Shown here one piece after another: positions 4,869-11,610 of a stretch of DNA of 11,610 nt. Position 1 is the stretch's first letter. The number at the start of each line of letters is the position of its first letter. Position numbers and translations under genes: made by a program. The notes beneath the pieces were generated by a model. That model was not told the origin of the DNA. It made no database searches and saw only the letters and a program-made list of their open reading frames with translations. Source of the DNA: an uncultured Bacteroidota bacterium (GTDB lineage: Bacteria > Bacteroidota > Bacteroidia > Chitinophagales > Chitinophagaceae); contig CAIVHI010000342.1 in assembly GCA_903905685.1 (NCBI GenBank), positions 1 to 11,610 of the forward strand. The letters are read 5' to 3'.

Positions 4869-7412
4869 ATGTTTTCTAAATATAAATTTATGAAGTTAAA
4901 ATATATTTCATTAATATTTTCAATTATTATTTTTTTTGTCGGTAGTGTTGGAGCGCAAGTCAGCCTTTCGGGCACCGTTACCGACCAAGAGAGCGGGGCA
5001 AAGTTGGCCCATGCATTTGTCGAAATTCCCGACCTTAAATTGGCTGCCGGCACCGATGCCAACGGCAATTACAAATTTGAGAACCTCCACAAAGGTACCT
5101 ACCTCATTGAAGTTCGATTGCTGGGCTATTCCGAGAAGACCAAGGCTGTAAAAGTGGAGGCCAACACGGTAGCCGATTTTACACTGTCGGTATCGATGAA
5201 GGAACAAAACGAGGTGTCGGTGACGGGTACCTCTATTGCTCGCGACAGGAGCCAAAATCCCCAACCTACAACCTTTGTATCCAATGATTACCTTAATGAG
5301 CATTCGGCAACCAATGTGATCGATGCCATTGCCGAAATTCCCGGGGTCTCTGCAATAACCGATGGTCAAAGCATTTCGAAGCCCGTCATTCGCGGGTTGG
5401 GCTATAACCGCGTGCTCACCATTAACGATGGGGTGGAGCAAATGGACCAAGCCTGGTTTGATGAATTTGGTATAGAAATAGACCCCGATGCGGTAGACAG
5501 AGTGGAAATACTGAAAGGCCCTGCTTCGTTGGCTTACGGCTCGGACGCGATATCGGGCGTTATCAACTTCATGCCCGAAGAGGTTCTGCCCGAAGGTGTG
5601 AACAAAGGCGAGGTATTGATGAACTACCAAACCAACAACGGGCTCATCAACAATATGGTGCATTTGGCCGGTACCGACAAGGGGATTTCTTGGAGTGCCC
5701 GGGTAGACAACATCATGGCCCATGCTTACCAAAACCCTGCCGATGGCTACGTCATCAATTCGCAGTTCAGCAACTTCAATATGGATGGAACAATTGGGTT
5801 GCACCGCAAATGGGGCTATACCCAACTCCATGGCAGCTATTTCGATATGGCCACAGGCATTGTAGATGGCACCCGCGATTCTGCCACCGGGGCTATGGAA
5901 CGCCAATTGGCTTATCCGGCTTGGAACGGCAATACACCCAATTACGTCATCCCTACCAATCAAGAAGCCACTTCCTACACGCCATTTGTCATCAACCAAC
6001 GTATTCGCCATACCAAAGTGGTGTGGGACAACAGCATAGCTGTTGGTGAAGGCCGCATTACCGGTATTTTCTCCTACCAGAAAAACCAGCGTCAAGAAAC
6101 CAACGACCCTACTCAACCCAATACCCCCGACATTTATTATTCGTCGGATGCGGTGACCTACGATGTGCGGTATGTTTCTGCCCAAAAGAACGACTTCGAT
6201 TTTTCAGTAGGCTCAAACGGAGCTGCCCAATATTCCAAGAGTTTGGGAACGGTGATGCTCATTCCCAATTACAATTTCCTACAGGTTGGTGCTTTTGCCA
6301 TTGCCAATAAGAAATGGGGTAATTTCAATCTGAGTGGCGGTATCCGTTACGACAACCGTTCATTTACCGGTAAAGAACAATGGATAGATACTACAACGGC
6401 AGCCCAAGCGCCCGTTGCTCCCAATACGCCCGGCAGTTTCGAGGAGTTCGCACCTATCAGCCAAAATTATAGCGGTGTATCTGCAAGTCTGGGTGGTGCA
6501 TACGCCTTCAAAAACGGTGTTTACATGAAGCTCAATGTAGCGCGTGGCTATCGCGCGCCAAATGTGTCGGAGGCTGCCGCCAATGGCGTGCATGATGGCA
6601 CCGTAGTGTATGAAGTTGGAACGCCCACTTTGAAAGCGGAACAAAGCCTTGAAGAAGATTTTACATTCGGCTACAAATCGAAAGATATTGGGTTTGAGGC
6701 GAGCGTTTTCAACAATAGCATTTCCGACTTCATTTATTCTAAAGCCGAAACCGATAGCAGCGGCAATATCGTGACCAGCAACCTGCTTAGCGTTAATGGC
6801 AGCCTTTTTCCCGAAGCACCTGTGTATAAATATACGCAAGGCTCGGCCCAACTTTATGGCGGCGAAGTGGCTCTGAACATCCATCCGTCGGCGCTGCCAT
6901 GGGTAGAGCTGCATTCCGACCTCAGCACGGTGAACGGCGGGCTTTTGAATGTGCCCGACAGCGTGAAGGTTTTGGCCTTCGTGCCCCCAATGCGCATTCA
7001 TGCCGACATCAAGTTCAAGGCCAAGCATATTGGTAAGGCCATCAAGAACGGGTATTTGCGTTTCGGGATGCTGAATGCCTCTCAACAAAACAAGATATAC
7101 GAGCAATACGCCATCTACAACGGCCTTAACACGGCCCAGACTCCCAATGAATATTATGCCAGCACCCATGCAACGGCAGGATATACTTTATTCAATATGG
7201 GCTTAGGTGGAGATTTGCAAGCCAATGGCCGCACATTCTGTAAAGTGTACATCACTTGCAATAATCTGTTCAATACCGTCTATATGGACTATATGAGCAG
7301 GTTCAAATACTTGCCTTACAATAATGTGAGCCAGCGAGTGGGTGTATTCGATATGGGCCGCAACTTGAGCATCAAAGTGATTGTGCCCTTCGACTTCTCG
7401 AAAAACCAATAG
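4869..7412 (+). CDS. TonB-dependent outer-membrane receptor with carboxypeptidase-regulatory-like domain
   Basis: The product is 847 aa. A signal peptide (about 1-30, ending VGA-Q) precedes a carboxypeptidase-regulatory-like domain (about 31-110; 'LSGTVTDQESGAKLAHAFVE', 'GTYLIEVRLLGY') typical of Bacteroidota receptors. A likely TonB box, EVSVTG (115-120), follows. The plug (about 125-240) has 'IPGVSAITDGQSISKPVIRG' and 'VDRVEILKGPASLAYGSDAI'. The remainder is a 22-strand-type barrel ending 'NLSIKVIVPFDF' plus SKNQ. Residues about 558-590, 'YRAPNVSEAAANGVHDGT' then 'YEVGTPTLKAEQSLE', resemble the ZnuD-like zinc receptor clade, but the His-rich loop of ZnuD is not seen, so the substrate stays open. 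ATG 4869 is favoured over ATG 4890 because AAGGTGGAG lies 8 nt upstream of it. It is probably co-transcribed with the small protein before it. Confidence 0.93.
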   Translation: MFSKYKFMKLKYISLIFSIIIFFVGSVGAQVSLSGTVTDQESGAKLAHAFVEIPDLKLAAGTDANGNYKFENLHKGTYLIEVRLLGYSEKTKAVKVEANTVADFTLSVSMKEQNEVSVTGTSIARDRSQNPQPTTFVSNDYLNEHSATNVIDAIAEIPGVSAITDGQSISKPVIRGLGYNRVLTINDGVEQMDQAWFDEFGIEIDPDAVDRVEILKGPASLAYGSDAISGVINFMPEEVLPEGVNKGEVLMNYQTNNGLINNMVHLAGTDKGISWSARVDNIMAHAYQNPADGYVINSQFSNFNMDGTIGLHRKWGYTQLHGSYFDMATGIVDGTRDSATGAMERQLAYPAWNGNTPNYVIPTNQEATSYTPFVINQRIRHTKVVWDNSIAVGEGRITGIFSYQKNQRQETNDPTQPNTPDIYYSSDAVTYDVRYVSAQKNDFDFSVGSNGAAQYSKSLGTVMLIPNYNFLQVGAFAIANKKWGNFNLSGGIRYDNRSFTGKEQWIDTTTAAQAPVAPNTPGSFEEFAPISQNYSGVSASLGGAYAFKNGVYMKLNVARGYRAPNVSEAAANGVHDGTVVYEVGTPTLKAEQSLEEDFTFGYKSKDIGFEASVFNNSISDFIYSKAETDSSGNIVTSNLLSVNGSLFPEAPVYKYTQGSAQLYGGEVALNIHPSALPWVELHSDLSTVNGGLLNVPDSVKVLAFVPPMRIHADIKFKAKHIGKAIKNGYLRFGMLNASQQNKIYEQYAIYNGLNTAQTPNEYYASTHATAGYTLFNMGLGGDLQANGRTFCKVYITCNNLFNTVYMDYMSRFKYLPYNNVSQRVGVFDMGRNLSIKVIVPFDFSKNQ

Positions 7413-7439
7413 GCTTCAAGCCTGATATTGGGCAAAATG

Positions 7440-7476
7440 AAAAATGGCTGCCTCCGCTGAAGGGACAGCCATTTTT
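7440..7476. terminator. Bidirectional rho-independent terminator between convergent genes
   Basis: AAAAATGGCTG (7440-7450) pairs perfectly with CAGCCATTTTT (7466-7476); TCC (7453-7455) can also pair with GGA (7463-7465) inside the loop. The + strand continues with TTTTTGTTT, and the minus strand with TTTTTCATTTT. The hairpin can therefore end both the receptor transcript and the convergent gene that stops at 7530. Confidence 0.88.
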
Positions 7477-7529
7477 GTTTATTTCAAACCAACATGGTGC
7501 TGTGTGGGCACCCATCGATAATAATCCGG

Positions 7530-8033
7530 CTATTCTGCGGCAACGGGAGCATGAACCCGGGCACCCAGCCAAGTGTTGCGCAGTGGCTTCAGCCAGTTTT
7601 CGAGCAAATCCTTTTTTGTAGCCACGAGGTTGTTGAACATTGGGGTGTCCATCGTGATGTAGCCCTTATCAAGGGCATATTGCACCTGACCCATGGGCAG
7701 CATTTCGATTTTGCCTTTCACGAAAAACGTTATCGACAGTCGGTCGAACAACTTGGTTTGGTATTGGTTTTCAAGGCTTTTGATGACCCTCATGGATGCA
7801 TCCATGCTGCACCCGCCGAGCGGCACCTCGGTTTCATCGGCCATGATGACGACATACCTGTTGAACAATACCGATGCCCACCCTTTCACCGGTGCTCCGT
7901 GCGAAAGCCATTGGGCATAAAAATGATGAAGCTGATCGTTTATTTCCACCGTTTCGCGGTCGCTGAAAGGGCGACCTGCCTGATAAATCCAAACCCTCGA
8001 ACCATCGGCAAAGTTGGAAGGCACGGCTTTCAT
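7530..8033 (-). CDS. Conserved Bacteroidota protein of unknown function ('RVWIYQ' family)
   Basis: The 167-aa soluble protein has no signal peptide or membrane segment. Recognisable blocks are RVWIYQAGRPF near the N-terminus, 'QWLSHGAPVKG', 'LGGCSMDASMRVIKSLE' with one conserved-looking cysteine, 'KLFDRLSI' and 'TPMFNNLVATKKDLLENW' near the end. I recognise these from a family widespread in Bacteroidota that databases often label 'ABC transporter ATPase'. That label is not supported: there is no Walker A (GxxxxGKS/T), signature or Walker B motif. The function is unknown. An ATG at 8051 would add six residues, but the promoter box at 8056-8063 would start transcription at or after it. ATG 8033 leaves a leader of about 17 nt and puts 12 residues before RVWIYQ, as I recall for relatives. 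The gene appears monocistronic. Confidence 0.82.
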   Translation of the reverse strand: MKAVPSNFADGSRVWIYQAGRPFSDRETVEINDQLHHFYAQWLSHGAPVKGWASVLFNRYVVIMADETEVPLGGCSMDASMRVIKSLENQYQTKLFDRLSITFFVKGKIEMLPMGQVQYALDKGYITMDTPMFNNLVATKKDLLENWLKPLRNTWLGARVHAPVAAE

Positions 8034-8055
8034 TACCTCTGAAAATTCCATACGG

Positions 8056-8063
8056 CAAAATTA
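8056..8063 (-). promoter_or_regulatory. Promoter of the 'RVWIYQ' gene, -7 box TAATTTTG
   Basis: On the minus strand, TAATTTTG (8063 to 8056) matches TAnnTTTG exactly. Transcription would begin near 8050, which argues for translation from ATG 8033 rather than ATG 8051. The -33 region has no TTTG at the normal spacing. Confidence 0.5.
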
Positions 8064-8447
8064 GGGATTAGAGCGGCAATTGCGAGCGGGGGGATTTCTC
8101 AGATGAAAAATTACTTTGTTTCTAAAGCCCGCTTCCTTTACATGTGCGAAATCCAAGTTGTGTTAAGTTGTAACTATATTTTCAGCTAACTTTGCTGAAA
8201 GGCTTGGGCTTATGAAAATGAAATTGCCTTCCAATAATGGCTTCGTTTTTCACCCCCTATTCCGATAAATAGAATTGCGTGTATGTATTGATAAACAAAA
8301 ATGAGCCTAATCCGGTCCTAATGTTAGAAGGTCTGCAGCGTTTCTTGCTGGCTAACCATGACTTGATTTTCGAGCCAACCAATTGACTTACTGCAATAAT
8401 CGACGCTGATTATACACCATTTAACACCCTCACGATTTCGATGCATT
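8064..8447. other. Non-coding intergenic stretch with an orphan promoter-like element
   Basis: No convincing gene is present. The notable part is 8155-8200. It has a 10-bp tandem near-repeat (AAGTTGTGTT, 8155-8164; AAGTTGTAAC, 8165-8174). It also has an exact -7 box TAACTTTG (8187-8194) lying inside a perfect inverted repeat, TTTCAGC (8180-8186) and GCTGAAA (8194-8200). Downstream are an 18-codon frame (8212-8268) of doubtful meaning and no terminator-like hairpin with a T run. The transcript, if any, could be a long mqnA leader or a small RNA. The rest (8064-8150 and 8270-8440) shows nothing I can identify. Confidence 0.4.
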
Positions 8448-8455
8448 TATCTTTG
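8448..8455 (+). promoter_or_regulatory. mqnA promoter, -7 box TATCTTTG
   Basis: TATCTTTG matches TAnnTTTG exactly. Transcription near 8461 would give a leader of about 19 nt before the TTG start of mqnA at 8480. That spacing resembles the other genes here and supports the TTG start. Confidence 0.6.
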
Positions 8456-8479
8456 CGTCCGATAAAATCAAGATAACCA

Positions 8480-9214
8480 TTGAGTGAAAAAATCAGGGTG
8501 GGTGCGGTGAGCTACCTCAATACCAAGCCTTTGCTACACGGATTGTCGATAAGTGAGGTCATTGGCCAAATCACGTTGTCGGTAGACTACCCGTCCAAGC
8601 TGGCTCACCAATTGCGGAACAATGAGATAGACTTGGCACTCCTACCGGTAGCGGCCATACCCGAAATTCCGAATGCCCGCATCATTTCAGATTACGGCAT
8701 AGCATCAGACGGCAATGTGGTATCGGTAGCCGTATTTTCGCAAGTGCCCATGGAGCAGATTGAAAAAGTCTATCTCGACTACCAGTCGCGCACGTCGGTG
8801 AGGCTGGCCCAGGTGTTGCTGAAAGAGCATTGGAAAAGAGATGTCCAATTGATAGCGGCCGACGAAGACTACATTTCGAAAATTGGCGGCACGACTGCTG
8901 GGGTTATTATTGGCGACCGTGCATTAAAACACTTGGGCGACTTCGCCTATTCCTACGATCTCTCGGCGGCTTGGAAGGCGTTCACGGGGTTGGATTTCAT
9001 TTTCGCCGCCTGGGTTGCCAATAAAGAACTGCCCGAAGCTTTTGTGGCAGACTTCAACGCCGGAAATGCCGCAGGTTTGGCGGCGTTGGACCGTGTAATA
9101 GCCGACAACCCGTACCCCCATTACAGCCTGCTGACTTACTATACCGACAACATTAAATTCTATCTCGACGTGCGGAAGAAGGCGGGGCTCGAACGGTTTT
9201 TATCGTTGATTTAG
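8480..9214 (+). CDS. mqnA: Menaquinone biosynthesis protein MqnA (chorismate dehydratase)
   Basis: The 244-aa product begins with the family signature VGAVSYLNTKPL (residues 7-18). It continues with 'NNEIDLALLPVAAIPEI' (47-63), the substrate-binding-protein-like block 'DYQSRTSVRLAQVLLKEHW', and 'GVIIGDRAL'. MqnA dehydrates chorismate to 3-[(1-carboxyvinyl)oxy]benzoate, the first step of the futalosine route to menaquinone, the respiratory quinone; it acts in the cytoplasm. The fold is that of periplasmic binding proteins used as an enzyme. The start is TTG 8480: no ATG lies in frame between the promoter and the first motif, and later GTG codons would cut into the conserved N-terminus. Other mqn genes are not in the window. 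It converges on the next gene with only 12 nt between the stop codons. Confidence 0.93.
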   Translation: MSEKIRVGAVSYLNTKPLLHGLSISEVIGQITLSVDYPSKLAHQLRNNEIDLALLPVAAIPEIPNARIISDYGIASDGNVVSVAVFSQVPMEQIEKVYLDYQSRTSVRLAQVLLKEHWKRDVQLIAADEDYISKIGGTTAGVIIGDRALKHLGDFAYSYDLSAAWKAFTGLDFIFAAWVANKELPEAFVADFNAGNAAGLAALDRVIADNPYPHYSLLTYYTDNIKFYLDVRKKAGLERFLSLI

Positions 9215-9226
9215 TGCCCTCGCGGC

Positions 9227-11134
9227 CTATTGCAGCCGGAAGCCGGGTTCCGTTTGCCTCACAATGCCGATGTATTTGTTGGCAGAGTCGGTAGCACCCA
9301 TGTAGAAATAGCCCATAGCCATGCCTTTCAAAGACGGGCCATGTTGCGGATTTAGATGCAGTGCCATTCTATAAAACATGACAGACGAATCGAATTTGCG
9401 CATGTTGAGGTAGCAATTGCCCAGATTGAACACCACATCGGGGCTTGAAGCATTGATTTTGATGTCGCGAATCAAGATGTCGCGGGCTGAAGGATAATCG
9501 TGCTTCATGAAGTAAATGCCCGCCAAGCCATTCAGGGCCAATACATTACCGGTGTCTTTTGCAAGAGCCGCCTTGTGCTGCATTTCCGCAGAGTCGTATT
9601 TGCCCAAATTGAAATAGGCTGTGCCAAGGGAGGTGTGGGCAAGGTCGTAATCGGGATAGAGCTCTAACGACTTCCTTAGGTAGGGGATGCTCTCGCTGAT
9701 TATTTTGGTGTGGGTGGCTGGGTCGGGAAAGGCATTGGCAAAATTCGTGCTCATTTCGTTACCCATGTAAAAGTTGAGCCGTGCGTTCTCGGGAGCCTTA
9801 GCAACATCGGCCGAAAAGAGGGTGTAATTATCTCTCCACTCTTCATTGCGCGCCCTGGCGGCATTAAAATACAGGAGGCAAATAGGCACAACCACCGCGC
9901 AAGTAAGTAGGTTTGCCTTTCGGCGGGCATGTTTCATTACCGCATCGGCCAGTTTTACAATTCCTGCACCAACTATGATGGCGAATCCTACGGATGGAAA
10001 GAACAGGAAGCGTTCGGCCTTTACGGCAGCAATCAGGAAGAAAAGATTGGATACTATAGATAATGGAGCCACCCAAAACATCAGTCCAAATGCCCAAATG
10101 TCGCGCCCGAATTTGATGAACCGGTAAACTGCAAATCCGACAATGGCGACATAAAGGAGCGCCGACATTATAGCGGACGGGGCTCCAATCGGCACGACAG
10201 CTACATTGTTGATACCGTAGTTGCAAATAAGTGGGTAGGGGACAAGAATAAGTAGGATGTAGGAACCCAATACAGACATAGCAGTACCCAAGCGATGCGA
10301 TAGATCTCCGGCCTTTACCAACTCGTTGTCAATGAAAAACAGCAATCCCGACTGGTCGGCACGGTTGGTTTTCAAAACCACGAACCGTAACCCCAAAAAC
10401 AAGATTGCCGCTGATACCGAGCCGGCAACCATCGCGCCGGTTCGGCTACGCGTGCCGTTGGGTGTGAAAAATGCGAGTAGCGGAAAAACGGCCAATAGCG
10501 TGATGGATGTCTCTTTGGCCAACAACGACGCGAAAAGGGCCACCGCCCCCCCTACCAACCAGGGGTACTTACCCGAATCTACGAAGCGTAGAAAAAAGTA
10601 TAGGGAGCTGATGGCCAACAAAAAGCACAGCAATTCATCTCGGCTTTTGATATTCGCCACAGCCTCGGTATGGATGGGGTGGAATGTAAAAAGGAGCGTG
10701 GCACAAAGAGCCACCGGCAGCCCTTCAGCTCCCAACAATCGGCGCAGAAAAAAGAACAGCGCGATACAGCAAAGGGCATAAATCAGGACATTGCCCACAT
10801 GGTTTGCATAGGGGCTCACGCCACAAAATTGCGTCTCAATGGCCAGTGTGATGGGCGAAAGTGGCCGGTAGTTGTCGTTGGGGAAGCTGAGGTAGCCGTG
10901 GAGGTAGGGGGTGGACAACAACTCGGGAATGGCCTTTATGCCTTGCTGCACCAGTCTGTTTTCCGGAACCATCATCATGTCGTCCAGCACATAGCTGTTG
11001 GGGAAGGTATTGGCATAGGTGGCAAATGCGCAAATAAAAACCAGCATTGCCAGCAAAAACTTGTTGGGTGATTTGGTAGGACGCGTCGAAGCGACGGCGG
11101 GCCTCAAAACGTTATGTTTGTTGGATTTTGCCAT
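9227..11134 (-). CDS. TMTC-like multi-pass membrane glycosyltransferase (GT-C fold) with C-terminal TPR domain
   Basis: The 635-aa protein starts with a basic cytoplasmic stretch. About ten hydrophobic segments follow (roughly residues 25-430), then a TPR domain (about 480-630, around four repeats, e.g. 'AHTSLGTAYFNLGKYDSAEM'). The first outer loop has VLDDMMMVPENR with Asp51-Asp52, the place of the catalytic acid in GT-C enzymes. 'FHPIHTEAVANIKSRDELL' (151-169) and 'AERFLFFPSVGF' (373-384) are hallmarks of the TMTC family; eukaryotic TMTC proteins are protein O-mannosyltransferases. Bacterial members probably move a sugar from a lipid carrier to an envelope acceptor, with the TPR domain recognising the acceptor; this is inferred, and sugar and target are unknown. 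ATG 11134 starts the basic N-terminus. The gene has a good promoter about 110 nt upstream, no obvious operon partner, and no terminator before convergent mqnA. Confidence 0.87.
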   Translation of the reverse strand: MAKSNKHNVLRPAVASTRPTKSPNKFLLAMLVFICAFATYANTFPNSYVLDDMMMVPENRLVQQGIKAIPELLSTPYLHGYLSFPNDNYRPLSPITLAIETQFCGVSPYANHVGNVLIYALCCIALFFFLRRLLGAEGLPVALCATLLFTFHPIHTEAVANIKSRDELLCFLLAISSLYFFLRFVDSGKYPWLVGGAVALFASLLAKETSITLLAVFPLLAFFTPNGTRSRTGAMVAGSVSAAILFLGLRFVVLKTNRADQSGLLFFIDNELVKAGDLSHRLGTAMSVLGSYILLILVPYPLICNYGINNVAVVPIGAPSAIMSALLYVAIVGFAVYRFIKFGRDIWAFGLMFWVAPLSIVSNLFFLIAAVKAERFLFFPSVGFAIIVGAGIVKLADAVMKHARRKANLLTCAVVVPICLLYFNAARARNEEWRDNYTLFSADVAKAPENARLNFYMGNEMSTNFANAFPDPATHTKIISESIPYLRKSLELYPDYDLAHTSLGTAYFNLGKYDSAEMQHKAALAKDTGNVLALNGLAGIYFMKHDYPSARDILIRDIKINASSPDVVFNLGNCYLNMRKFDSSVMFYRMALHLNPQHGPSLKGMAMGYFYMGATDSANKYIGIVRQTEPGFRLQ

Positions 11135-11497
11135 ATCAAGATCTTTGTGGAAGGCGTACTACCGATTTTTCGCGCATCTGCAATGTCGGAATTTTTCTCT
11201 TGCCAAACTATCGTTTAATGAAAGCGAGCGGTGCACTAGCTCAGCATCAAAGTTAACCAAACGGGAAGTTTCACCCAATGGGGCTGCCGCCTTTAAGGGG
11301 TTCGACAGTTTCATTAGTGACTACAGCATGGTCGAAACTCCATCTTAATTGGAAATATCTTCAAAATAATTGGAAAACGATTTCAATCCCCTATTTTTGG
11401 GCAATATTTGCGCCAACCATATACACCCGTACCAAATGGCGGAATGACCGTACTAACTTGCAACCAGCCGCCACCATAAAAGCTTAACCAACAGGAA
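11135..11497. other. Divergent intergenic region between the TMTC-like gene and xseA
   Basis: No gene is supported in these 363 nt. They hold the minus-strand promoter at 11248-11278 and its leader of about 108 nt. On the right side are inverted segments TTCGAC (11301-11306) with GTCGAA (11331-11336), overlapping AGTTTC (11307-11312) with GAAACT (11334-11339), of unknown meaning. For xseA, only an imperfect box, TAACTTG (11454-11460, one T short of consensus), is seen 37 nt before its start. Confidence 0.5.
11248..11278 (-). promoter_or_regulatory. Promoter of the TMTC-like gene, TTG-N20-TAACTTTG
   Basis: On the minus strand, TTG (11278-11276) is separated by exactly 20 nt from TAACTTTG (11255-11248). 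This is the best complete -33/-7 match in the window. Transcription would begin near 11242, giving a leader of about 108 nt before ATG 11134. Confidence 0.65.
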
Positions 11498-11610
11498 ATG
11501 ATTCAACCATCCCGACTTTCAGACCTTGTTTCCAATATTGAAGATACCGTACAGAGCCGGTTCGGGAGCCAGGTGTTTTGGATTAAGGCAGAGATTACCG
11601 ACGTCAAAAA
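11498..11610 (+). CDS. xseA: Exodeoxyribonuclease VII large subunit, N-terminal fragment (cut by window end)
   Basis: Only the first 37 codons are present, and the frame is open at the window edge. The start 'MIQPSRLSDLVSNIEDTV' followed by 'FGSQVFWIKAEITDVK' matches the N-terminal OB-fold of XseA, where a short helix (LSDL...I...) leads into the 'vWvkgEIs' strand. With XseB it forms exonuclease VII, which degrades single-stranded DNA in repair. ATG 11498 is preceded by AGG 5 nt upstream. The 'fWI.AEiT' form is the one I recall from Bacteroidota. With so few residues the assignment is probable, not certain. Confidence 0.75.
   Translation, partial: MIQPSRLSDLVSNIEDTVQSRFGSQVFWIKAEITDVK

Noticed and set aside
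4920..6185. 421-codon open frame antisense to the receptor gene
   Set aside because: It is a shadow frame: the + strand protein shows clear domain order and motifs over the same bases, and the antisense product has no recognisable domain, signal or promoter.
311..8078. TTG found exactly 13 nt upstream of -7 boxes at several genes (prs, the RVWIYQ gene, the imperfect bamD box)
   Set aside because: It is absent at rplY, mqnA and the 4259 promoter, while the best promoter (11248-11278) has the usual 20-nt spacing; probably coincidence.
8212..8268. 18-codon ORF (starting MKMKLPSNNG) after the orphan promoter
   Set aside because: It is too short to support, shows no ribosome-binding site or recognisable peptide type, and is expected by chance in 400 nt of non-coding DNA.
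10326..10781. 151-codon + strand frame inside the TMTC-like gene
   Set aside because: The product is Lys/Arg/Asn-rich and without motifs, while the opposite strand encodes conserved membrane segments.
11279..11340. tmRNA-like opening (GGGGCTG near 11280 and TTCGAC at 11301-11306)
   Set aside because: Only about 220 nt are available before xseA, there is no 3' acceptor half with a T-arm and CCA-like end, and no tag-peptide frame is seen. The resemblance is probably chance.
11278..11487. 69-codon open frame before xseA
   Set aside because: No recognisable motif and an implausible composition for a conserved protein; it overlaps the promoter region of the divergent gene.
1..11610. Mobile elements, CRISPR arrays, defence islands, toxin-antitoxin pairs
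   Set aside because: I looked for transposase or integrase motifs, flanking inverted repeats, regular direct repeats and small paired ORFs and found none.

Overview
The window looks like ordinary chromosomal DNA from a member of the Bacteroidota. Four things point there. Several genes are preceded by the phylum's -7 promoter box TAnnTTTG. Shine-Dalgarno sequences are mostly absent. The outer-membrane receptor carries an N-terminal carboxypeptidase-regulatory-like domain. Several proteins (DUF983 type, the Bacteroidota omega subunit, the 'RVWIYQ' protein) belong to families I associate with this phylum. I see no insertion sequence, phage gene, CRISPR array, tRNA or rRNA. I cannot name a genus.

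Layout from left to right. Positions 1-2163 (+ strand): the C-terminal end of a DUF983-type membrane protein, then prs (PRPP synthetase), then rplY (ribosomal protein L25/Ctc). rplY has a roughly 120-nt leader that can form competing RNA structures, and it ends in a perfect 17-bp terminator. Positions 2162-4116 (- strand): bamD and rpoZ overlap and are closed by a terminator, followed by a YjjG-type HAD nucleotidase. Positions 4259-7476 (+ strand): a small membrane-anchored protein of unknown function and a TonB-dependent receptor, probably one transcription unit, closed by a bidirectional terminator. Positions 7530-8063 (- strand): a conserved protein of unknown function with its own promoter. 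Positions 8064-8447: non-coding, with an orphan promoter-like element. Positions 8448-9214 (+ strand): mqnA of the futalosine menaquinone pathway. Positions 9227-11278 (- strand): a TMTC-like membrane glycosyltransferase with a C-terminal TPR domain. Positions 11498-11610 (+ strand): the first 37 codons of xseA, cut by the window edge.

Most genes are housekeeping: nucleotide precursors, ribosome, RNA polymerase, outer-membrane assembly, quinone synthesis and DNA repair. The accessory functions are the receptor with its small partner (probable uptake of a metal or metal complex) and the TMTC-like enzyme (probable envelope glycosylation). I found no unmistakably new multi-gene system. The best candidates for something undescribed are the switch-like rplY leader, the small protein paired with the receptor, and the orphan promoter with a palindrome at 8155-8200.
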